From the IMG/VR virus record IMGVR_UViG_3300027833_000209, positions 1 to 24,696 of that record: DNA of 24,696 bases; one strand, written 5' to 3'. Source of the stretch: a virus. The position numbers and the translations under genes were made by a program. The notes beneath the pieces were generated by a model. The model saw nothing but the letters and a program-made list of their open reading frames with translations. It had not been told where the DNA came from and ran no database searches. Positions 1 through 7,731 of the stretch are shown here, in pieces. Position 1 is the first letter of the stretch; each line of letters opens with the position of its first letter.

Positions 1-484
1 AGTCCTCATCAGAGTACTCGAACAACTCACATTGCATACGGAATAGTGGTAGTTGAGATAACTGATAGAACGGAGTTTCTGTCTCGACCTTCTTTACCTC
101 GAATAAAGATTCGGATAACGGGAGATAGATAACATCACCTTCTCTAGGACGGAATTGATTATCAGCAAGACGATCACCTACCAACTCTCTCCACCGACGA
201 CGTGCAATGACAAAGGTAGACTGGTCTCGGAGTTCGATACCAAACTTAGTGAATAGATCCCCTTCCCCATCAAATGCTTCAGTGTTTTCAATATACACTT
301 CCACTTTATAGGCGTCCGAGAACTGTGACTGAATACTGTCAAGGAAGATATCTTCTCTTTCTACGATTTCTCGTGGGAGATAATAAACGTCCTGTCCGTA
401 GAACTGGATCGCTTCGATAAGAATATCTTCGTAGAGATTCTGTTCCGGTATGTATTTTTGACTTATGTATGAATTAGTTGCCAT
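1..484 (-). CDS. 14: Neck protein gp14 (N-terminal part, runs off left edge)
   Basis: This is a partial gene of 161 visible codons; the 3' end lies beyond position 1. The visible protein starts MATNSYISQKYIPEQNLYED and resembles T4 gp14. The shared blocks are a Y-Y-x-P-R-E stretch early on (YYLPREIVERE here), a central F-x-x-F-G-x-x-x-x-D stretch (FTKFGIELRDQ), then EGDVIYLPLSDSLFEV and PFYQLSQLPLFRM; T4 has EGDLIYFPMDNSLFEI and PFYQLGQ. In T4, gp14 joins gp13 in the neck complex that closes the filled head and allows tail attachment. The ATG at 484-482 lies 3 bases after the gp13 stop codon, with a GGGG-containing ribosome site just upstream, so the two genes are probably translated together. 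The product assignment rests on remembered T4 protein sequence and on gene order. Confidence 0.93.
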   Translation of the reverse strand, partial: MATNSYISQKYIPEQNLYEDILIEAIQFYGQDVYYLPREIVEREDIFLDSIQSQFSDAYKVEVYIENTEAFDGEGDLFTKFGIELRDQSTFVIARRRWRELVGDRLADNQFRPREGDVIYLPLSESLFEVKKVETETPFYQLSQLPLFRMQCELFEYSDED

Positions 485-487
485 CAA

Positions 488-1255
488 TTACCCCATGAAG
501 AACATAGGCCCTTCGTCTTCCTCGTTACGAAATTTTTCCATGAGTCTATCAATATCCGCAAGGGCATCTTCATAGATCAAACGTGCGTTGACAGTGACAC
601 CGCCAGGCAATACCATTCCATCAAACTTAATTAGGTTAGTACCCCACTGACGTTTAATCAGTGCAGTCGAATATTCTTTTAGAAACTTGTGATTCCATAG
701 AGAGTTATATTCGGTAATCGAGTTGTCGGGATTCCGAATACCATAAACCTCAAATAGTATAAAATCGTCTACTTGTAGATGTGTTTTCGAAACATATAGA
801 TTTATACGATTATACTGTCTATCAAAGGTAATCTGTGGTTGACCACCGAGTTTCATATCTAATAGAGACAAGTGTTGTTGGATTTGTTCGTAATGAGCAA
901 GGTCTCCTAGAATAGAACTATTAGAGAAGTCAGTAACAGTATGAGCCATTACTTGCCATGCGTCACTAAACCAACCAGAACCTACTCCTCCAAGACTCAC
1001 CGGAACCATACGAACTACTGCCGTGAGATCCAAGTCATCCCCAAAATCGATATACTGATTGTCAATATCAGTTTGAGTCAATTGATGTTTTAGATAGTAT
1101 CGTTTAGAACCGTCCGGATGAAACTCACGGAACCACTGTAACGCCTCATCAATACGGTCATCTAGTTGTTCTTCGTCTATGTTGACTTCAACTACCGGAT
1201 GCCCTAAGGCACGTAGGCAGTAATCTATTAGTTCTTCTCTATTTGTCGAGTACAT
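488..1255 (-). CDS. 13: Neck protein gp13 (head completion)
   Basis: The protein has 255 aa; T4 gp13 has 309 aa. The N-terminus has the family pattern of a leucine-rich helix, then LRALGHPVVEVNID and a DRIDEALQWFREFHPDG helix, matching the T4 segment RRLGAPIINVELT...ALELYGEYHFDG. The C-terminal part holds FDGMVLPGGVTVNARLI, corresponding to T4 HQGMMLPGGVTIDGQRLI, and ends in an acidic tail (EEDEGP). gp13 binds the portal/neck side after DNA packaging together with gp14. The protein is shorter than in T4 because the T4 central loop region is reduced. Two TATAAATA late promoter motifs and a terminator lie immediately upstream, so gp13-gp14 begin a new late transcription unit. The ribosome site is weak (GGAC about 9 bases before ATG). 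Confidence 0.95.
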   Translation of the reverse strand: MYSTNREELIDYCLRALGHPVVEVNIDEEQLDDRIDEALQWFREFHPDGSKRYYLKHQLTQTDIDNQYIDFGDDLDLTAVVRMVPVSLGGVGSGWFSDAWQVMAHTVTDFSNSSILGDLAHYEQIQQHLSLLDMKLGGQPQITFDRQYNRINLYVSKTHLQVDDFILFEVYGIRNPDNSITEYNSLWNHKFLKEYSTALIKRQWGTNLIKFDGMVLPGGVTVNARLIYEDALADIDRLMEKFRNEEDEGPMFFMG

Positions 1256-1281
1256 GAATATAGTCCAATGTTATTACATAC

Positions 1282-1301
1282 TATTTATACGTTTATTTAT
1301 A
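1282..1301 (-). promoter_or_regulatory. Tandem T4-type late promoters for gp13-gp14
   Basis: The minus strand carries two exact TATAAATA octamers at 1301-1294 and 1289-1282, 12 bp apart. This is the sequence that T4 gp55 (with gp33 and the sliding clamp) recognises at late promoters. The nearer one is 26 bp before the gp13 ATG. They follow a terminator directly, so they should provide all late transcription of the neck genes. Confidence 0.85.
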
Positions 1302-1315
1302 TGAAAAAGAAATGT

Positions 1316-1341
1316 AAAAAAAAGGGGAACCGAAGTCCCCC
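1316..1341 (-). terminator. Rho-independent terminator with UUCG tetraloop
   Basis: On the minus strand a 7-bp stem (GGGGGAC / GTTCCCC, one G-U pair) closed by a UUCG loop is followed by eight T. It sits 26 bp after the stop of the 97-aa gene and just before the gp13 promoters. It is nearly identical to the terminator at 23015-23038. Confidence 0.9.
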
Positions 1342-1367
1342 CTTATATCATAGAAGTGAATCTATAA

Positions 1368-1661
1368 TTAGTTCACTACAGTACCGTTTATATCATAAAT
1401 GTCGATACGATAGTGTGATGCAGTTTGACCACCTAATGAACTAGCATTATTAACTGTAAGTGCTGATGCTGCTTCTGCTTCGTCGATTGAAATTACTCCG
1501 GTCGTCGAATCAAAAGTGATGCATAGACCACCTGATAATGCAGAGGTTATTGATGCTAGTGCAACGTTACCTGATGCGTCGATAACAGTTTGGTTGTTGA
1601 CTACTAAATCACCAGTAATATCAACACCATTCTGTATTCTAAATTGTTTATTTGAACTCAT
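1368..1661 (-). CDS. Small fibre-like virion protein (97 aa)
   Basis: This is a 97-aa protein with the style of short phage fibre segments. An N-terminal QFRIQNGVDITGDLVVNNQT stretch and VIDASGNVAL resemble the opening of many marine T4-like fibre proteins. NNASSLGGQTASHYRID near the C-terminus matches the common fibre repeat 'ASTLGGQxASYY'. It has no signal peptide or membrane segment. The gene lies directly after the 1820-aa fibre and before a terminator, so it could be a tip protein, an adaptor, or a remnant of a longer fibre that normally carries many such repeats. A weak ribosome site (AAAGG, 11 bases before ATG) fits the chosen start. The exact role is not known. Confidence 0.75.
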   Translation of the reverse strand: MSSNKQFRIQNGVDITGDLVVNNQTVIDASGNVALASITSALSGGLCITFDSTTGVISIDEAEAASALTVNNASSLGGQTASHYRIDIYDINGTVVN

Positions 1662-1695
1662 TTTAAGTCTACCTTTAAGAATGTATTAGAGTGAA

Positions 1696-1728
1696 GGGGT
1701 GACATAACGCCACCCCCAACCTTTTTTT
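1696..1728. terminator. Hairpin between 1820-aa fibre and 97-aa gene
   Basis: A 6-bp GGGGTG/CACCCC stem (1696-1701 with 1711-1716), with a further pair inside, lies directly after the fibre stop codon. The run of seven T (1722-1728) is on the plus-strand side, starting 5 bases after the stem and overlapping the fibre stop. Read on the plus strand it resembles a terminator that would stop antisense transcription; on the minus strand it has no T run and may only attenuate or protect the mRNA end. Confidence 0.4.
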
Positions 1729-4700
1729 ATGCGTCGATGTAAGTAACAGATACTGACACAACTGCACCAGCAGATACTGCTGTGTATGTTAATTCAACAC
1801 TTGAACCGTTAACCTGAACATCAGTGTCACCTAACAGATCAGAACCTGTGAAGATGATACCGTATTCAGTGATGTAAGCATTCGAACCGTTGTGGATAAC
1901 TAGACACTCACGTGTTTCGAACTCACCACCGCTCTCTACAGTAACTACGTACTTAGCAGAACGAGTAACAGTCTTGTTGAATGTAGAAACTACTGTAGCA
2001 GAAGTTCCGGCAATAACGTCATTACCCTGTTCGAAGACTTTGATGTTATCAGCAAGAGTCTCTAGACCAACAGACTTAGGGTCTAGTACACCAACCGAGT
2101 TAGTAGACTGAGCTATAACTACCGCTTGAGTACCAACAGGGATTGCAGACATGAACGTGATATTCTGGTTAGCAGCATCAATAGTATAGTGTACAGATGG
2201 ATCCTGAATAACGCCACCAACAAATACCATTGCGTTAGCTTCTAGAGTGTAGAAGTTAAGTGCGAATGTAGTCTGTGAACCGTCACCAGCAAGAACCTGA
2301 CGTTTTGCATCGTTGAATGATAACTGAGATGGGTCTACAAGTTCAATACCTGAACCGTCAGTCTTAACACGAGCAACAAAACCTTCTTTGCCAGTAATAG
2401 TTGTATCGTCAACATCAGTTAGTTCGACGAATGCTTTAGCAGTGTCTATAGAGAACACACCAGCAGTTTCGGATACTTTTCCTTCGCCAGAAACGTCAAC
2501 GACAGATACTGCATCGTGTACGCGAGTAGGAGTGAAGTATTGGTTATCACCTTCAGCTAGGTCAGTAGTAGACTTAGTAGAGATGTGTTGTGCAGCAAGG
2601 TCAGAAACTAACTGTCCTTTGTTTACAGCATCAGCATCAGCAGTACCATCAGCAAGACCAGAAACTTTGTTTCCGCCCATTGCTAGATCACCAGTCATTG
2701 AATCGCCAGACTTAGAAACCTTAGTGTCTACAGCAGTCTGTAATGCAGTGTCAGCAGCAGCGAATTCACTACGTACCGCAGCATCTTGTGATGCACGAGT
2801 AGTTGCTTCTGTTACGACTGAAGCTGCGTTAGTTGCGATATCCGTCTGGTTAGAAGTGATAAGACCAGTTAGAGTACCGTCTGCACTTTGGAATGCAGAA
2901 ACGATTTCTGTTAGTGAATCAAGAGCAGCAGAATCAGTGTTAGAAGTAATGAAATCTACCTGAGTCTGTAGTGAAGATTCAACACCCTGTGCACGAGATG
3001 ACTCAGATGCAATTGAAGCAGCGTTTGCAGCGATTAATACACCGTTTGCAGCTTCAGCAGCAGTAGCACGAGCAACTTCTGTTGCTAGGTCAGTTGATAC
3101 TACGACTTCAGCAGCAGTAGCACGAGCAACTTCTGCATCCATCTGTGATTGCAAGTTAGTGTCACCAGCGATACGAGCATTGTCAGCAGCTTTAGTTGCG
3201 GCATCTAACTTCTTGTCTGCATCTGCTAGAGATGTAGATAGATTGATGTAGTTAGTTCCTGTTGGAGCAGAATATGTTCCATCAGCATTTACACCAGCAG
3301 CAAGTTGAGTTGCAGACATTTCGCTTTCTAGGACTGTAGCACGAGAATCTAGTTGGTTATCGGCAGTAGCACGAGCAGTCGCTTCAGCAGTAATCTTACC
3401 ATCTAGTACGTTATCTGCGTTTTCACGTAGAGTTGCTTCACCAGCAACGATTCCGTCTGCATAAATCTTAGCAGCAGCTTCTGCGTCATCGGCTTCTGAT
3501 TCTGCGTAAGTCTGTGCAGATGCAAGAACAACTGCGTCACGTGCGATGTAATCAGCAGTAGAAACAGCAAGGTCGGAAGCAACAGAGTTCTGAAGAGCAA
3601 GTTCAACAGCATCAACGTCAAGACTCAATGTAGCAAGTGCGTCACTGTCAGCGTCTGCACGAGCAACAGCAGCGGCAAGACCAGCAGTGTTTGCAGAAGT
3701 TTCAGTGTGAAGTTCGTTGATTGAACCAGTGATAGACTGAGCAGTAGTGTCAAATGCACCTGAACCCAACTTAGTTTCTAAGTCATCGATGTCACTCTCG
3801 TTAACTGTTAGACGACCACCTTGTAGTCCCTGTTCAGTTTCTAGAGCAGATGCACGTGACTCAACAGCAGTTGCACGTCCTTCGACAGCATTCATCTCTG
3901 TTTCTAGAGTAGAGACCTTACTTACTTCTCCGTCTAGTTCAGTGTGAAGTTCGTTGATTGCAGCAGTAACATCAGTTGCAAGAGTTGCTAGAGTAGCAGT
4001 ACCCATCTGGGTCTGTAGTCCATCAACATTACCTTCTTCTGTACTTACACGAGTTTCTAATGAAGTTGCACGACCTTCTACTGCGGTCATTTCTGACTGT
4101 AGAGTAGAGACCTTACCTTCTTCTGTAGTAACACGAGCTGATATAGCAGCATCGGCAACAACATTTGCGTCTATCTCACCGTGCAATTCGTTGATTGCAG
4201 CAGATAAGTCTGAAGCAGAAGTCGCTAGAGATGCAGAACCTTGCTTAGTAGTTAGAGAAGTGATGTTTGATTCATTAGTAGTCAAACGACCATTCTGTGT
4301 AATCTGACCAGCATTAATGGTAGAGATGCTTGCTTCGTTAGAAGTCAAACGACCACCTTGTAGACCCTGTTCAGTTTCTAAGTCATCGATGTCACTTTCG
4401 TTAGCTGTTAGACGACCAGAGTTAGCAGTAATGATATTTTGGATATCTGAGTCAGCATCTCCGAACGCAGCAACAATTTCTTGTAGAGTGTCTAGAGTTT
4501 CTGGAGAAGTACCGATGATTGCATCAACACGTGATTCGACTAAATCAACATCAGTACGTAGACCTGCTTCAATTCCAGTTGCACGAGTTACTTCAGCAGT
4601 AATTTGTGTCTGGTTGTCTGCATGGTCAGATGCTTGTAGAGTCTGTAGAGCAAGAATATCACCATCATTCGCGGTAATTTGTGTCTGGTTAGAATCAACA

Positions 4701-7189
4701 TCAGTACGTAGACCTGCTTCAATTCCTTCTGCACGATTCTTTTCAGCAACAACAGCGGCAGCGTTAACAACTTCAGCAGCAGTAGCGCGTGTAACTTCAG
4801 CAGTAATCTGTGCTTGGTTATCATCGTGGTCTGAACTTTGTAGAGTCTGTAGAGCAAGGATGTCTGCGTCGTTTGCAGTAATTTGTACTTGGTTAGCATC
4901 AACATCAGTACGTAGACCAGCTTCAACACCAGATGCACGAGTAACTTCTGCGGATAGACCAGATGTTAAGACACCTTCAGCAGCAGTTGCGCGAGTAACT
5001 TCGTCACTGACAGCAGTAGTTAGAGTCTGTTCTGCGGCAAGTGCACGAGTATTCTCGATAGTAATTGCACCGGCGTTAGTTGAGATACCACTGATGTTAG
5101 TGTTGACATCTGCACGTAGACCAGCTTCAGCTGCTTCTGCACGTACACGTTCAGTAACGACTGCGGCAGCGTTTACAACTTCTGCGGCTGCAGCACGTGA
5201 TGCTTCTGTTGCTAGGTTAGTTGTTAAAACACCGTCAGCAAGAATTCGAGCAGCTTCTTCAGCGTCGATTTGACTCTGTAGACTTGAATCACCAGATGCA
5301 CGAGCAACTTCTTCTGCACGTAAGTCAATTTCATTCTGTGCGGCAAGTGCTTCAACAGTGACCATATCACCTTCTAGTGAAGTGGTACGTAGAGACAATG
5401 CGTCATCAGCAGCTAAACGAGTTGCTGCTTCAGCAGAAACCTGTGAAGTAGTGAATGCAGTTGATTCTGATTTTGCAGTTGCGATACGAGCAGTAACAGT
5501 ATTACCAACAGTACCGTTTACAGATGCGTCACCGATAAGTGCAGTATCTTGTGCATCAGCGTGTGCTTCAGCAGCAGCTTGATGTGAGTCTGCTTCTGCG
5601 TCTGTGTAAGACTTTGCAGATGCAAGAGTTGCAGCGTCAGCAGCGATACGAGCAGCTTCTTCAGCGTCAATCTGTGACTGTAGACCAGTGTCAGCAGATG
5701 AACGAGTTGATGCTTCAGTAACGACTGCGGTAGCGTTAACGGCTTCAGCAGCTTCTGCACGTGCTTTCTCAGTAGAGATTGCAGTAGTGTTAGAAGCAAC
5801 AAGAGCAGACATATCGCTATCAGCATTTTGGAATGCAGCAACGATTTCTGTTAGTGAATCTAAAGAAGCAGAATCTGTGTTATCAGTAATAAAGTCGATT
5901 TGTGACTGTAGAGAAGAATCTCCAGCGATACGAGCAGCAGTTTCAGTTGCATCAGCACTTACTAAAGAAGCAAGTTCAGTATCGTTAGAAGTGATTTGTG
6001 ACTGTAGACCAGACTCAGCAGCTTCTGCACGTGTCTTCTCGACAAGTACTTTAGCAGATGCATCAGCAGAGGCAACACTTTCTGCGGTAGATTTAGCAGT
6101 TGCAATTCTATCAGAGATACTATTGTTTGCAGTACCATCAACAGTTACGTCGCCAATCATTAATACATCTTGTGCTTCGGCGTGTGCCTGAGCAGCACTC
6201 TGTGCAGTAACAATGTCTGCGCCTAAATCAGTACGAACCTGAGTATCGGCAACAGCACGAGCATTGATTTCGTCTGTTAGGTTAGATGCGTTTGCAGCTT
6301 CTGCGCCAGTAGCACGAGCAACTTCGTCTGCGAGGTCTTGTGCGATAACTGCTTCAGCAGCAGTAGCACGAGTTGCTTCAGCAGTAACTTGTGTTTGAAG
6401 AGAAACAGTAGCTTGTTCTTCAATAGTAACACGGGCAGCTAATGCGGTATCAGCAGCGATACGAGCAGCAGTTTCAGTAGTAACAAGACCTGTGATTGAA
6501 GTTTCTGCGCCAGTAGCACGAGCAGTTTCAGTAGCGATTGCAGTAGCGTTTTCAGCTTCTTTGCCAGTAGCACGAGTAACTTCAGCAGTGATTGCAGAAG
6601 AGTTAGCAATGATAGAACCGGATAGTACATCGTCCGCATCTTGGAACGCAGCGATTACTTCTACGAACGAATCGATAGCAGCAGAGTCTGTGTTACTTAG
6701 GATAGCATCAATACGACCACCGAGAGCAGTGTCAGCAGACTGAGATGCCGCTTCGATTGCGTCTTCACGACCTACTGCACGAGTATTTTCAGCAGTGATG
6801 TTAGCTTGTAGATTGATGTCTGCCGCGGCACGAGTAGCTGCTTCAGCGTCGAGGTTTGATTGTATTAAAAGTTCCGCAGCCGACGCACGGTTAGTTTCGG
6901 TAAGTACTGCTGATGCAATATCACTTGCAACCGCAGATTGTGCTCTTTCAGGTGTAAAGTATTGGTTAGTACCTTCTTGTAGATTCGTCGTTGAGAACGA
7001 ACCGAAGAATGCAGATCCTGTAATTTTCTTTAATGAGTCTGTACCGACATCATAAAGAAGTGTAAAACAGTTATCTGGATTAACCATATTTGTAAGTAGT
7101 GATTGCCCCTGTACTACACTTTCATCTAACTGTGTATTAAGTACAGCCTTTGATGCTAGTGCGGGGGATTTAATCTGCCTAAATGCCAT
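1727..7189 (-). CDS. Giant coiled-coil tail fibre protein (1820 aa)
   Basis: This is a very long, low-complexity Ala/Thr/Glu-rich protein. The N-terminal head (about 1-95) ends in NLQEGTNQYFTPERAQSAV, a common fibre segment that recurs at about 1541-1560. Residues about 100-1490 are a shaft of hydrophilic coiled-coil-like units of the type 'EVTRATAAExxxxA'. Within it are four copies of an 'NTDSAxLDSLTEIVxAFQxAD' module (about 160-186, 430-457, 886-914, 1410-1437), three 'AINELHxE' modules (about 996, 1076, 1156) and two 'LQGGRLTxNE' blocks preceded by ETEQG. SKSGDSMTGDLAMGGNKVSG at about 1491-1510 with DAVNKGQL is the classic phage fibre motif. The C-terminus has a beta module (about 1628-1693) and a final domain (about 1745-1820) shared with the 409-aa protein. 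It is probably trimeric and receptor-seeking. A good ribosome site (TAGGAG) precedes the ATG. Confidence 0.9.
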   Translation of the reverse strand: MAFRQIKSPALASKAVLNTQLDESVVQGQSLLTNMVNPDNCFTLLYDVGTDSLKKITGSAFFGSFSTTNLQEGTNQYFTPERAQSAVASDIASAVLTETNRASAAELLIQSNLDAEAATRAAADINLQANITAENTRAVGREDAIEAASQSADTALGGRIDAILSNTDSAAIDSFVEVIAAFQDADDVLSGSIIANSSAITAEVTRATGKEAENATAIATETARATGAETSITGLVTTETAARIAADTALAARVTIEEQATVSLQTQVTAEATRATAAEAVIAQDLADEVARATGAEAANASNLTDEINARAVADTQVRTDLGADIVTAQSAAQAHAEAQDVLMIGDVTVDGTANNSISDRIATAKSTAESVASADASAKVLVEKTRAEAAESGLQSQITSNDTELASLVSADATETAARIAGDSSLQSQIDFITDNTDSASLDSLTEIVAAFQNADSDMSALVASNTTAISTEKARAEAAEAVNATAVVTEASTRSSADTGLQSQIDAEEAARIAADAATLASAKSYTDAEADSHQAAAEAHADAQDTALIGDASVNGTVGNTVTARIATAKSESTAFTTSQVSAEAATRLAADDALSLRTTSLEGDMVTVEALAAQNEIDLRAEEVARASGDSSLQSQIDAEEAARILADGVLTTNLATEASRAAAAEVVNAAAVVTERVRAEAAEAGLRADVNTNISGISTNAGAITIENTRALAAEQTLTTAVSDEVTRATAAEGVLTSGLSAEVTRASGVEAGLRTDVDANQVQITANDADILALQTLQSSDHDDNQAQITAEVTRATAAEVVNAAAVVAEKNRAEGIEAGLRTDVDSNQTQITANDGDILALQTLQASDHADNQTQITAEVTRATGIEAGLRTDVDLVESRVDAIIGTSPETLDTLQEIVAAFGDADSDIQNIITANSGRLTANESDIDDLETEQGLQGGRLTSNEASISTINAGQITQNGRLTTNESNITSLTTKQGSASLATSASDLSAAINELHGEIDANVVADAAISARVTTEEGKVSTLQSEMTAVEGRATSLETRVSTEEGNVDGLQTQMGTATLATLATDVTAAINELHTELDGEVSKVSTLETEMNAVEGRATAVESRASALETEQGLQGGRLTVNESDIDDLETKLGSGAFDTTAQSITGSINELHTETSANTAGLAAAVARADADSDALATLSLDVDAVELALQNSVASDLAVSTADYIARDAVVLASAQTYAESEADDAEAAAKIYADGIVAGEATLRENADNVLDGKITAEATARATADNQLDSRATVLESEMSATQLAAGVNADGTYSAPTGTNYINLSTSLADADKKLDAATKAADNARIAGDTNLQSQMDAEVARATAAEVVVSTDLATEVARATAAEAANGVLIAANAASIASESSRAQGVESSLQTQVDFITSNTDSAALDSLTEIVSAFQSADGTLTGLITSNQTDIATNAASVVTEATTRASQDAAVRSEFAAADTALQTAVDTKVSKSGDSMTGDLAMGGNKVSGLADGTADADAVNKGQLVSDLAAQHISTKSTTDLAEGDNQYFTPTRVHDAVSVVDVSGEGKVSETAGVFSIDTAKAFVELTDVDDTTITGKEGFVARVKTDGSGIELVDPSQLSFNDAKRQVLAGDGSQTTFALNFYTLEANAMVFVGGVIQDPSVHYTIDAANQNITFMSAIPVGTQAVVIAQSTNSVGVLDPKSVGLETLADNIKVFEQGNDVIAGTSATVVSTFNKTVTRSAKYVVTVESGGEFETRECLVIHNGSNAYITEYGIIFTGSDLLGDTDVQVNGSSVELTYTAVSAGAVVSVSVTYIDA

Positions 7190-7266
7190 TAGGTGTATCT
7201 CCTAGGATTGAGTTTATTGGTTATTGGTTGTTGAAGTGGATTATAATTTAAACGTTTAATAATATA

Positions 7267-7626
7267 CTAACGAAATTTAATATAGATGTCCGTTCCTTGC
7301 GGAGGGATTTCAAAAAACTGTATAGTATCGCCGATGGTGGAATAGACTTCTTCAGGGTGTTGAAGAACGTCATTTACCCATACGTCAATCAAATCATCCC
7401 GTGAGGGCGATCCGTTCATAGTGAATATTGCAGTGTCGCCAGAAGCGATTATAGCCTGTGCTACTGGTATAACTGAGTTACCTGAAGTGGATGATGAGGT
7501 TCCCTCAATAAGGTCAAAGAGAACCGTTTCTTGACCAGGCGTTGCCGTCACTTCTACTTGTTTAGATTTCGCTAAATTAAATAGACTTTCTGCAAGCACC
7601 CGATTAAAAGATTTATTATTGATCAT
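7267..7626 (-). CDS. Small structural protein with fibre-type beta domain (119 aa)
   Basis: A 119-aa protein. Residues 1-40 contain a predicted helix (SFNRVLAESLFNLAKSK). The rest, from about 60, resembles the beta module found in neighbouring fibres: AIFTMNGS..., then DVWVNDVLQHPEEVYSTIGD and ITF-like strands ending in IYIKFR. Compare the 1820-aa protein's AMVFVGGVIQDPSVHYTID and the 409-aa protein's RIQIYLNGVLLQPGIDYVAD. It follows a late promoter and precedes the 1820-aa fibre by 77 bp, so it may be a connector or collar for that fibre. No clear Shine-Dalgarno sequence precedes the ATG (AACTCCTTAAAT), unlike most neighbours. The function is inferred from domain and context only. Confidence 0.78.
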   Translation of the reverse strand: MINNKSFNRVLAESLFNLAKSKQVEVTATPGQETVLFDLIEGTSSSTSGNSVIPVAQAIIASGDTAIFTMNGSPSRDDLIDVWVNDVLQHPEEVYSTIGDTIQFFEIPPQGTDIYIKFR

Positions 7627-7663
7627 ATTTAAGGAGTTCTATAGAGAGGTTAATATACCATTC

Positions 7664-7671
7664 TATTTATA
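7664..7671 (-). promoter_or_regulatory. T4-type late promoter for the 1820-aa fibre unit
   Basis: An exact TATAAATA on the minus strand, 37 bp before the ATG of the 119-aa gene. It lies at the edge of the first unit of a 22-bp tandem repeat; the second unit has TATAAACA at the same place. Confidence 0.8.
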
Positions 7672-7731
7672 CAGAAACGGATTTCTGTTTATACAGAAAC
7701 TAATTTCTTTTTATGCAGAAACGGAATGCCG
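7666..7731. repeat. Three tandem 22-bp repeats spanning stop codon and promoter
   Basis: Units at 7666-7687, 7688-7709 and 7710-7731 begin on the plus strand TTTATACAGAAAC, TTTATACAGAAAC and TTTATGCAGAAAC. Most of the unit matches between copies; the last few bases of the third diverge. The third copy covers the stop codon and final codons of the 409-aa gene. Inside the array CAGAAA and TTTCTG form short hairpins (for example 7672-7677 with 7682-7687). Confidence 0.85.

Noticed and set aside
4317-5273. Long plus-strand open frame (318 codons), and others at 2388-2963 and 5688-6191
   Set aside because: They are antisense to the 1820-aa fibre; their Ser/Arg/Ala-rich sequence is just the complement of the repetitive fibre codons, and no ribosome site or promoter fits.
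7631-7640. AAGGAG-like ribosome site on the plus strand
   Set aside because: No start codon with an open frame follows; it is the complement of the leader of the 119-aa gene.
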